The translations under genes were made by a program, and so were the position numbers. A stretch of DNA of 11,602 bases, taken from positions 1-11,602 of the forward strand of contig JBAYQE010000088.1 of NCBI GenBank assembly GCA_041677345.1, in the 5' to 3' direction. The notes below the pieces were generated by a model that saw only the letters and a program-made list of their open reading frames with translations, was not told the DNA's origin and ran no database searches. The DNA comes from JALOAT01 sp041677345 (GTDB lineage: Bacteria > Pseudomonadota > Gammaproteobacteria > Thiohalomonadales > Thiohalomonadaceae). Shown one piece after another: positions 4,919-11,602 of this stretch; positions within the stretch are counted from its first letter, which is position 1; each line of letters starts with the position of its first letter.

Positions 4919-6418
4919 ATGACGGGCCGCGGGGGCGTGGTGTTCGTGCTGTTCGGCGCCACCGGGAGCCTGGCGGCCCGGAAGATCCTGCCCGCGCTGT
5001 TCAATCTCAAGCTCGACGGGCAACTGCCCGAGCCCTTCGTGTTGCTGGGCCTGGGACGGCGGCCTCTGGACGACGGGGTGCTCGCGGCCCACTATCGCGA
5101 GGCCGTGGGGCGTCACTCCCGGCGCGGCGAGCCCGCGCAGGCCGATTGGGATGCATTTGCCGTGGCACTGCGTTACCTGTCCTTCGATGTGCAGGAACCG
5201 CAGGATTATGCTCGCCTGGCCGAACTCCTGGAGTCGCAGGCCCGCGCCTGGAATACGCTTCCCGACGTGGTGTTCTACCTGGCCGTCCCGCCCAGTCTGT
5301 TCGCCACCGCTGTGCAGTATCTCGCGGCCCAGGGCCTGCACCGGGAGCGGGCGAGGGTGCGGGTGGTGGTGGAGAAGCCGCTCGGATATGACCTGGAATC
5401 CTTCCTGGCCATCAATGCCGAACTGTGCCGCCATTTCCACGAGGGGCAGATCTTCCGCATCGATCACTTCCTGGGAAAGGAGACGGTGCAGAACGTGCTC
5501 GCGCTGCGCTTCGCCAATCCCATCTTCGAGCCCATATGGAACCGCAACTATGTGGACCACGTGGCGATTACGGTGGCCGAGCGGGAGGGCATCGGCGAGC
5601 GCGGCGGCTACTACGAACGCACCGGCGCCCTACGCGATATGGTGCAGAACCACCTGATCCAGCTCCTGTGCCTCACGGCCATGGAGCCGCCGGTGTCGTA
5701 CGCACCGGAGGAGATCCGCAGCCGCAAGATGGACGTGATGAACGCCCTGCGACGCATTGAGCCCCACACCATCCATCAGGTGGCCGCACGCGGACAGTAC
5801 CGGGGCGGTTGGCTGGGCGGTGATCGGGTGCAGGCCTATCGCGAGGAGCAGGATGTGGCGCCCGGGTCGCACACGGAGACCTTCGCTGCCGTGCGGGCCT
5901 TCGTCGACAACTGGCGCTGGCAAGGCGTGCCGTTCTACCTGCGCAGCGGCAAGCGCCTGGCGGCGGACCTGTCGGAGATCGCCATCCGCTTCCGCTCCGT
6001 ACCTCACTGCTTCTTTCCCGGCTGCGTGGGGCTGAACGCCGCACCGGCGCAACTGGTGGTACGCATCAAGCCCGATCAGGGGGTGCGGCTGCACTTCGCC
6101 GCGAAGGAACCGGGCTATTGCATGTGCCTCAAGCCGGTGCAGATGCGCTTCAACTACCGCGAGGCCTTCGGTACGGACGTGCCGGCCGCCTACGAGACCT
6201 TGCTGCGGGACCTGATGGAAGGCGACCCCACCCTGTTCATGCGTGCCGACCAGGTGGAGGCGGCCTGGCGCTGGCTCATGCCGCTGGTCGATTTCTGGAC
6301 CCACAACCCGCCGCCCGATTTCCCCAACTACAACCCGGGCAGCTGGGGCCCGGAGGCGGCTGACCTGCTCGTGGCGGCGGACGGCAGGGCCTGGCTGTCG
6401 CCCGGCGAGGTGGGTTGA
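4919..6418 (+). CDS. zwf: glucose-6-phosphate 1-dehydrogenase
   Basis: Oxidises glucose 6-phosphate to 6-phosphogluconolactone with reduction of NADP or NAD, the entry step of the oxidative pentose phosphate and Entner-Doudoroff routes. The 499-residue length is normal. The N-terminal Rossmann part has FGATGSLAARKILPALF (12-28). EKPLGYD (152-158) and RIDHFLGKE (180-188, with His183) form the substrate site. MVQNHLIQLL (241-250) carries the catalytic-type His245, and FYLRSGKRL (339-347) lies near the end of the substrate domain. The usual GxxGDLA nucleotide motif reads GATGSLA, so the conserved Asp is Ser17. The tail ends with a typical WxPGSWGP-like segment (NYNPGSWGPEAADLL). It is the first gene of a rightward cluster, 49 bases before treZ, without the pgl or edd neighbours often seen. 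Confidence 0.97.
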   Translation: MTGRGGVVFVLFGATGSLAARKILPALFNLKLDGQLPEPFVLLGLGRRPLDDGVLAAHYREAVGRHSRRGEPAQADWDAFAVALRYLSFDVQEPQDYARLAELLESQARAWNTLPDVVFYLAVPPSLFATAVQYLAAQGLHRERARVRVVVEKPLGYDLESFLAINAELCRHFHEGQIFRIDHFLGKETVQNVLALRFANPIFEPIWNRNYVDHVAITVAEREGIGERGGYYERTGALRDMVQNHLIQLLCLTAMEPPVSYAPEEIRSRKMDVMNALRRIEPHTIHQVAARGQYRGGWLGGDRVQAYREEQDVAPGSHTETFAAVRAFVDNWRWQGVPFYLRSGKRLAADLSEIAIRFRSVPHCFFPGCVGLNAAPAQLVVRIKPDQGVRLHFAAKEPGYCMCLKPVQMRFNYREAFGTDVPAAYETLLRDLMEGDPTLFMRADQVEAAWRWLMPLVDFWTHNPPPDFPNYNPGSWGPEAADLLVAADGRAWLSPGEVG

Positions 6419-6467
6419 AAGCCGCGGCTACACTTACCCCCCGGACCAGGCACAGGGACGGGACGCC

Positions 6468-8321
6468 ATGCAGGAAACGCCTCGGCGCCGGCTGCCCGTG
6501 GGAGCGGAGGTGCAGCCCCGTGGCGTGCATTTCCGGGTATGGGCGCCGCGCGCACGACACGTGGAGGTAATCATCGAGGATTCCGGGCAGCGCACCCTGC
6601 TGGCGCCGGAGGACGGTGGTTACTACAGCGGTCTGGTGGCGGAGGCCGCCGCGGGTAACCGCTACCGCTACCTGCTGGATGGCAAGCGTGCCTTACCCGA
6701 TCCGGCGTCCCGCTTTCAGCCGGAGGGGCCCCACGGGCCCTCGGAGATCATCGACCCCACTTTCGCCTGGAGTGACGAGGGTTGGCAGGGCATCGACTGG
6801 CGCGGCCAAGTGCTCTACGAAGTGCACGTGGGCACGTTCACCGAGGAAGGCACCTGGACCGCGGCGCGCCAGCAGCTCCAGGCTCTGGCGGACCTGGGCG
6901 TCACCTGCATCGAGCTCCTGCCGGTGGCGGATTTCGTGGGGCGCTTCGGCTGGGGTTACGACGGCGTGGACCTGTTCGCCCCCACGCGCCTCTACGGCAC
7001 TCCGGACGAAATGCGCCGCTTCGTGGACGAGGCCCATGCCTTCGGCCTGGGGGTGATCCTCGACGTGGTCTACAACCACTTCGGGCCCGAGGGCAATTAC
7101 CTCGGCGAGTTCTCGGCGGCCTACGTGCATCCCTCGCGCACCACCGAGTGGGGCGCGGCCATCAATTTCGACGGTCCCGACTGTGGTCCGGTGCGCGAGT
7201 TCTTCATGGCCAATGCCGCCTACTGGATCGACGAATACCACCTGGACGGTTTGCGGCTGGACGCCACCCAGGACATTCACGACGAGTCGGCCGAACACAT
7301 CATCGCCGCGGTGACCCGCCGCGTCCGCGAGGCCGGACAGGGGCGGCGCATCTACGTGACCGCGGAGAACGAACCCCAGCGGGTGAAGCTGGTACGCAAC
7401 CCCGAGCAGGGCGGCTACGGTGTGGACGCGCTCTGGAACGACGACTTCCACCACAGCGCCATGGTGGCCATGACGGGCCGCAACGAGGCTTACTACACGG
7501 ACTATCACGGCAAACCCCAGGAACTGGTGTCGGCGGCCAAGTACGGCTTCCTGTACCAGGGCCAGCGCTACTCGTGGCAGCGCCAGCGACGCGGCACGCC
7601 CACCCGCGGCATCCCGCGCCAGCGCTTCATTCATTTTCTTGAAAATCACGATCAGGTGGCCAACTCCGGTCGCGGCTTGCGCTGCCACATGATGACCAGT
7701 CCCGGGCGGTTTCGCGCCATGAGCGCCCTGGTCATGCTGGCGCAGCAGACGCCGCTGATCTTCCAGGGGCAGGAGTTTGCTGCATCCACACCGTTTTACT
7801 ACTTCGCCGATCACCGCGACGGCCTGGCGCGCACCGTGCGTGAGGGACGCGCCAAATTCCTCGCGCAGTTTCGCAGTCTGGCCCAACCCGAGATGCAGTC
7901 GTTCCTGCCTGATCCTGCGGACCCGGGAACCTTCATCCGATCCAAGCTCAATCTTGCGGAACGCGAACTCCACCGGCATGTCTACCGGATGTATCGCGAC
8001 CTGATTGCGCTGCGCCGCCGCGACCCGGTGTTCTCCGCGGAGGACATCACGGTGGACGGTGCCGTGCTCGGGCCGGAGAGTTTCGTGTTGCGTTTTTTCG
8101 GCCCGGACGACGAGCGCCTGCTGGTGGTCAATCTGGGCCGCGACCTTCACCTCGAACCTGCGCCCGAACCGCTCATCGCGCCGCCCGAAGGCTGTGCCTG
8201 GCACGTGATCTGGTCCAGTGAAAATCCGATCTACGGGGGACGCGGAACTTACCCATGGGATTACGAAGAGAGCTGGTGGATCCCGGGCCATTCAGCGGTT
8301 GTGCTGGTGCCGAGGACCTGA
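6468..8321 (+). CDS. treZ: malto-oligosyltrehalose trehalohydrolase
   Basis: GH13 enzyme that cuts trehalose from the end of maltooligosyl trehalose, the product of TreY acting on glycogen or maltodextrin. The 617-residue length fits the family. Residues 5-95 are the N-terminal immunoglobulin-like (CBM48-type) domain (GVHFRVWAPRARHVEV). YEVHVGTFTEEGTW (127-140) and ELLPVADFVGRFGWGYDGVD (149-168) are TreZ-typical. Catalytic regions are DVVYNHFGPEGNYL (199-212), GLRLDATQDI with nucleophile-type Asp265, the TAENE segment with Glu300, and FLENHDQVAN with Asp395. WNDDFHH (323-329) and GQEFAASTPFYYFADH (434-449) separate it from branching enzyme GlgB. The ATG at 6468 is chosen because the protein aligns from there and a GGGA-rich stretch precedes it; the frame is open further upstream within zwf. 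treY is not in the window. The next gene starts two bases after its stop, so translation is probably coupled. Confidence 0.93.
   Translation: MQETPRRRLPVGAEVQPRGVHFRVWAPRARHVEVIIEDSGQRTLLAPEDGGYYSGLVAEAAAGNRYRYLLDGKRALPDPASRFQPEGPHGPSEIIDPTFAWSDEGWQGIDWRGQVLYEVHVGTFTEEGTWTAARQQLQALADLGVTCIELLPVADFVGRFGWGYDGVDLFAPTRLYGTPDEMRRFVDEAHAFGLGVILDVVYNHFGPEGNYLGEFSAAYVHPSRTTEWGAAINFDGPDCGPVREFFMANAAYWIDEYHLDGLRLDATQDIHDESAEHIIAAVTRRVREAGQGRRIYVTAENEPQRVKLVRNPEQGGYGVDALWNDDFHHSAMVAMTGRNEAYYTDYHGKPQELVSAAKYGFLYQGQRYSWQRQRRGTPTRGIPRQRFIHFLENHDQVANSGRGLRCHMMTSPGRFRAMSALVMLAQQTPLIFQGQEFAASTPFYYFADHRDGLARTVREGRAKFLAQFRSLAQPEMQSFLPDPADPGTFIRSKLNLAERELHRHVYRMYRDLIALRRRDPVFSAEDITVDGAVLGPESFVLRFFGPDDERLLVVNLGRDLHLEPAPEPLIAPPEGCAWHVIWSSENPIYGGRGTYPWDYEESWWIPGHSAVVLVPRT
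8312..8315 (+). promoter_or_regulatory. ribosome binding site deciding the debranching-enzyme start
   Basis: GAGG, inside the last codons of treZ, lies eight bases before GTG at 8324. It favours that start over the ATG at 8255 lying 67 bases inside treZ. Confidence 0.55.
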
Positions 8322-8323
8322 TC

Positions 8324-10366
8324 GTGAGCGCGGCCGATCTCGTGCGCAGCATGGCCTGGCCGGCGAGTGGCGGTGACACCGAGGCGTTGCTCACGCGCGA
8401 ATGGCTGGTAACCAATGGCCTGGGCGGTTACGCCTCGGGCACGGTCTCGGGCGTTACCACGCGCCGTTATCACGGCATGCTGGTGGCGGCCATGCCGGCG
8501 CCACTCGGGCGCATGATCATGCTCAAGCACGTGGTAGAGACGGTGCGGCTGCCGGACGGCCGCAGCCTGTGCCTGGGCGGTGAGGAACGCGGCATCGGCG
8601 AGCTGGACATGCCGGCGCGCGATCATCTGCGGGAATTCCGCCTCGAGGCCGGGTTGCCCGTGTGGCGCTTCGAGATGGAAGACGTGGTCATCGAGCGCCA
8701 CCTGTTCATGCCGCACCGGCAGAACACCGTTTATCTGGTCTATCGTCAGCTCGCCGGCCCCGAACCCCTGCGCCTTGAAGTGCGCCCGTCCATGCATTTT
8801 CGCTCCCATGAAGGGCGCAACGAGGTCCGCTCCACCTGGCCCTATGAGCTGAAGGTGGTGGGAGAGCATTATGAGATCTCCGGCGGGCCGGAGCTCCCGG
8901 TGTTGCGCGTGCTCATGCGGGGTACCCGATCGGCGATGGTGGCCGACGGCGGCATCACCAAGGAGGTGTTTCTGCGTGTGGAAGCCGATCGCGGCTACGA
9001 CTCGCGCGGCACCATGTGGACCCCGGGCTATTTCGCGGCCGACCTGAGCCCTGGCCGCGACGCCGCCTTCGTTGCCTCCACCGAGCCCTGGCACACCGTG
9101 CTGGCCCTGGAGCCGGAGGAGGCGCTGGATTACGAGCGTCGCCGGCGTGAGCGCCTGGTGAACATGGCCGACCCGCGGGTGCGCGACACTCCCGTGGAGG
9201 AACTGGTGCTCGCCGCCGATCAGTTCATCATCAAGCCCGCGGGGCGGGCGAAGGATGCTGCGCGCGCCCACGCCGCCGGCGACGAGGCGTGCACGCTCAT
9301 CGCCGGCTACCACTGGTTCACCGACTGGGGCCGCGACACCATGATCTCCCTGGAGGGGCTCACGCTGACCACCGGGCGGCAGATGGAGGCGGGCTGGATC
9401 CTGCGCACCTTCGGCCATTACGTGCGTGACGGCCTCATCCCCAACATGTTCCCGGAGGGCAACGACGAGGGCCTGTACCACACCGCCGACGCCACCCTCT
9501 GGTTTTTCCACGCCATCGATCGCTACGTGACCCACACGGGTGATCGGCGCACCCTGCGCGCCCTGCTGCCGTCCCTGGAGAAGATCGTTGCCGAGCACCT
9601 GCGCGGCACGCGTTTTTGCATCGGCGTGGACCCGGAGGACGGCTTGCTCAGACAGGGCCTGGACGGCTATCAGCTCACCTGGATGGACGCCAAGGTGGGC
9701 GACTGGGTGGTGACGCCGCGCCGCGGCAAGGCCGTGGAGATCAACGGCCTGTGGTACAACGCCCTGCGGCTGCTGGAATCGTGGGTGCGCGAGGAGTACG
9801 GCGATGCCGCGGCGGAGTCTTACGCCGCGCACGCAGTGCGGGCGCAGGCGTCCTTCAACGCCCGTTTCTGGTACGAGAAGGGCGGTTATCTCTACGATGT
9901 GGTGGACGGTGAGAACGGTGACGACACGGCCTTCCGCCCAAACCAGTTGCTCACCTTCTCGTTGCGCCACCCGATTCTGGTGGAGGAACGCTGGGAACCC
10001 GTGCTGCGTCAGGTGGAGAGCCGCCTGCTCACGCCCGTGGGACTGCGCTCCCTCGCGCGCGAGCACCCGGATTACAAGCCGCGTTACTTCGGCGACCTGC
10101 ATGCCCGTGACGCCGCTTATCACCAGGGGACGGTGTGGGGTTGGCTGGCGGGTCCGTTCGTGGATGCCTGGCTGCGTGTCCATCCGGATGACAAGGCCGG
10201 TGCGCGGCGGGCGCTGGAAGGTTTCGTCGCCCATTTCGGGGAAGCCTGCGTGGGCTCCGTGAGCGAGATCTTCGATGCCGAGCCGCCCTACCTGCCGCGA
10301 GGCTGCATCGCGCAGGCATGGAGCGTGGCAGAAGTGTTACGCTGCTGGGCAAAGACGGCACCCTAG
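8324..10366 (+). CDS. bacterial glycogen-debranching enzyme (amylo-alpha-1,6-glucosidase)
   Basis: Removes alpha-1,6-linked glucose at glycogen branch points. The protein has 680 residues from the GTG start. The N-terminal domain (to about 260) carries REWLVTNGLGGYASGTVSGV (25-44) and TRRYHGMLVA (46-55), the mark of the bacterial GDE N-terminal family. The C-terminal (alpha/alpha)6 barrel has LAADQFIIK (296-304), AGYHWFTDWGRDTMISLEGL (327-346), NMFPEGNDEGLYHTADATLW (374-393), TWMDAKVGDWVVTPRRGKAV (452-471) and GSVSEIFDAEPPYLPRGC (644-661). Asp338 or Asp455 and Glu648 are likely catalytic residues by family comparison. Other starts are ATG 8255, overlapping treZ by 67 bases, and ATG 8351; GTG 8324 has the best ribosome site and a two-base gap after treZ. 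It differs from the GH13 debranching enzyme GlgX. The neighbour treZ suggests use of debranched glycogen chains for trehalose. Confidence 0.93.
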   Translation: MSAADLVRSMAWPASGGDTEALLTREWLVTNGLGGYASGTVSGVTTRRYHGMLVAAMPAPLGRMIMLKHVVETVRLPDGRSLCLGGEERGIGELDMPARDHLREFRLEAGLPVWRFEMEDVVIERHLFMPHRQNTVYLVYRQLAGPEPLRLEVRPSMHFRSHEGRNEVRSTWPYELKVVGEHYEISGGPELPVLRVLMRGTRSAMVADGGITKEVFLRVEADRGYDSRGTMWTPGYFAADLSPGRDAAFVASTEPWHTVLALEPEEALDYERRRRERLVNMADPRVRDTPVEELVLAADQFIIKPAGRAKDAARAHAAGDEACTLIAGYHWFTDWGRDTMISLEGLTLTTGRQMEAGWILRTFGHYVRDGLIPNMFPEGNDEGLYHTADATLWFFHAIDRYVTHTGDRRTLRALLPSLEKIVAEHLRGTRFCIGVDPEDGLLRQGLDGYQLTWMDAKVGDWVVTPRRGKAVEINGLWYNALRLLESWVREEYGDAAAESYAAHAVRAQASFNARFWYEKGGYLYDVVDGENGDDTAFRPNQLLTFSLRHPILVEERWEPVLRQVESRLLTPVGLRSLAREHPDYKPRYFGDLHARDAAYHQGTVWGWLAGPFVDAWLRVHPDDKAGARRALEGFVAHFGEACVGSVSEIFDAEPPYLPRGCIAQAWSVAEVLRCWAKTAP

Positions 10367-10396
10367 GACAGAACGGAAGGGGAAGGACGGTCGAAC

Positions 10397-11527
10397 ATGG
10401 AGCGGCCGGAGCCAGAACAACAACAAGCCGGCATGTACCTGGAAGCGGAGCGCATCCGTTGTCTGGGCCCGTGGACGGCAATGGAACTGGGACGTATCGA
10501 GCGTCGGCTGGCGGGCTTCACCGTGCCGGGTACGGGCCCCGTTCACATCGACGTCTCTGCGCTCAGTGCCATCGATTCCGCGGGCGCCCTACTGTTGCAT
10601 CGCCTGCGTTGCCGCCTGGAGAAAGACGGGCGCGAGATCGTATATGACGGCATGGGGGCGAGCATGGCCTCGCTGCTGGAAATGGTGGCACGCCATGCAC
10701 CTGCGGAGGCCAGCCTGGCCGCTGCGCCGCGCCGGAGCTATCTGGAACACCTGGGGCATGTGAGTACCGGTCTGCTGGTGCAGGGTACCGGTTTTCTGTC
10801 TTTCATCGGCCACACCTCCTTGACCGCTGGCACGGTATTGGTGGGCTCCCGCCAGGTGCGCTGGCGCCCGTTTTTCAAGAGTCTCGAGGCCTCGGGTTAC
10901 CGTGCCCTGCCCATCGTGGGCCTGCTGGCTTTCCTGTTGGGCGTGGTCATCGCCTATCAGGGCGGCGTGCAGTTGCGCCAGTACGGCGCCAATATGTACA
11001 TCGCCGACCTGGTGGGCTTGGCCATGCTGCGCGAATTGGCGCCGCTCATCACCGCGGTGATTGTCGCCGGCCGCACCGGCTCCGCCTTCACTGCCGAGAT
11101 CGGTACCATGAAGGTCAGCGACGAGATCGATGCCATGCGCACCATGGGAATCGATCCGGTGGAGCAATTGGTGCTGCCCAAGCTGGCGGCGTTGATCATC
11201 GCGCTGCCGCTGCTCACCGTGTGGGCCGACTTCATGGGCCTGTTCGGCGGCGTCGTCATCGCCAACTCGGTGCTGGGCCTGAGCCCCGCGGTGTTCGTGG
11301 AGCGCGTCAGCGAATCGGTGAGCCTCGCCTCCTACGTCATCGGCGTCGGCAAGGCGCCGGTGTTCGCCGCCATCATCGCCGGCATCGGCTGCTTCCAGGG
11401 CTTCCGCGTCACCGACAGCGCCGAGAGCGTGGGGCGCCAGACCACGGTGAGCGTGGTACAGTCCATCTTCCTCGTCATCGTGGTGGACGCGGTGTTTTCC
11501 GTGGTGTTCAGTGAGATGGGCCTGTGA
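10397..11527 (+). CDS. MlaE-family lipid ABC transporter permease with N-terminal STAS domain
   Basis: Inner-membrane permease of a Mla/Ttg2-type phospholipid transport system that keeps outer-membrane lipid asymmetry. Residues 13-100 form a STAS domain with HIDVSALSAIDSAGALLLHR (50-69), like the separate MlaB protein of E. coli. Residues 110-376 are the MlaE permease. It has membrane stretches at about 170-190 (ALPIVGLLAFLLGVVIAY), 201-228, 260-295, 310-333 and 351-373, and the family signature AGRTGSAFTAEIGTMKVSDE (224-243), which lies in the cytoplasmic coupling region facing the ATPase. The ATG at 10397 follows purine-rich GGAAGG and GGGGAAGGA sequences 30 bases after the debranching gene. 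The stop overlaps the start of an ATPase gene, as in a transporter operon. A fused STAS-permease is known from other bacteria, so the fusion is not new in itself. Confidence 0.93.
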   Translation: MERPEPEQQQAGMYLEAERIRCLGPWTAMELGRIERRLAGFTVPGTGPVHIDVSALSAIDSAGALLLHRLRCRLEKDGREIVYDGMGASMASLLEMVARHAPAEASLAAAPRRSYLEHLGHVSTGLLVQGTGFLSFIGHTSLTAGTVLVGSRQVRWRPFFKSLEASGYRALPIVGLLAFLLGVVIAYQGGVQLRQYGANMYIADLVGLAMLRELAPLITAVIVAGRTGSAFTAEIGTMKVSDEIDAMRTMGIDPVEQLVLPKLAALIIALPLLTVWADFMGLFGGVVIANSVLGLSPAVFVERVSESVSLASYVIGVGKAPVFAAIIAGIGCFQGFRVTDSAESVGRQTTVSVVQSIFLVIVVDAVFSVVFSEMGL

Positions 11528-11602
11528 ACCGGGAAGTGGTCGTCGACGTGCGGGAGCTCACCATGCGCTACGGCAGGCGCCTGGTGCACGACCGCATTTC
11601 CC
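11524..11602 (+). CDS. MlaF-type ABC transporter ATP-binding protein, N-terminal fragment
   Basis: A GTG at 11524 overlaps the permease stop in a GTGA junction. The 26 codons present read MNRE followed by VVVDVRELTMRYG and RRLVHDRIS, the usual first strand of an ABC ATPase and close to the start of MlaF/Ttg2A proteins (VEVRGLTMRFG-like). The window ends before the Walker A motif. The call rests on this short stretch and on its place directly behind an MlaE permease; MlaF would supply ATP hydrolysis for lipid transport. Confidence 0.8.
   Translation, partial: MNREVVVDVRELTMRYGRRLVHDRIS

Noticed and set aside
6693..8291. 532-codon open frame on the minus strand opposite treZ
   Set aside because: Shadow of treZ: low-complexity His/Val/Gly-rich translation with no motif.
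6468..8321. Glycogen branching enzyme GlgB
   Set aside because: The motifs ELLPVADFVGRFGWGYDGVD, WNDDFHH and STPFYYFADH are those of TreZ, and GlgB's characteristic second half is absent.
8261..10234. 657-codon open frame on the minus strand opposite the debranching enzyme
   Set aside because: Long antisense frames are common in GC-rich coding DNA; the translation is rich in His, Gly, Gln and Ala with no recognisable domain, while the plus strand encodes a clear enzyme.

Overview
This GC-rich window looks like the chromosome of a gammaproteobacterium. The evidence is an E. coli-type fused CysG that stays nearly in register with the E. coli protein, a Mla-type lipid transporter operon, and REP-like dyads with GTAG heads. 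The serS-cysG-rhodanese order would suit a sulfur-oxidising Chromatiales/Ectothiorhodospiraceae-like lineage, but that placement is inference from gene content and style only.

Left part (1-4.9 kb): single genes separated by repeat-rich spacers. They are serS (seryl-tRNA synthetase, +), cysG (trifunctional siroheme synthase, +), a single-domain rhodanese (-), a small LexA/UmuD-type S24 domain protein with no DNA-binding domain (+, divergent from the rhodanese), and a YbgC-like hotdog thioesterase (-). The spacers hold at least four copies, all in the same orientation, of an element made of about 9-bp units and ending in a T-tract. Two of these form long hairpins that would act as intrinsic terminators. 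Two REP-like inverted dyads with GTAG heads are also present, one of them nested inside a 21-bp perfect inverted repeat.

Right part (4.9-11.6 kb): a compact rightward cluster. It runs zwf (glucose-6-phosphate dehydrogenase), 49 nt, treZ (maltooligosyl trehalose trehalohydrolase), 2 nt, a bacterial glycogen-debranching enzyme (amylo-alpha-1,6-glucosidase), 30 nt, an MlaE-type permease with an N-terminal STAS (MlaB-like) domain, then an overlapping GTGA junction into the start of an MlaF-type ABC ATPase cut by the window edge. The three carbohydrate genes suggest coupling of glycogen debranching, trehalose release and entry into the oxidative pentose phosphate or Entner-Doudoroff route. The Mla genes probably begin a separate function, retrograde phospholipid transport for the outer membrane.

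No tRNA, rRNA, CRISPR array, transposase or phage gene was seen. I did not find a clear new multi-gene system. The most unusual items are the oriented repeat/terminator family, the S24-like protein whose expected catalytic lysine is an arginine, and the nested REP structure behind serS.
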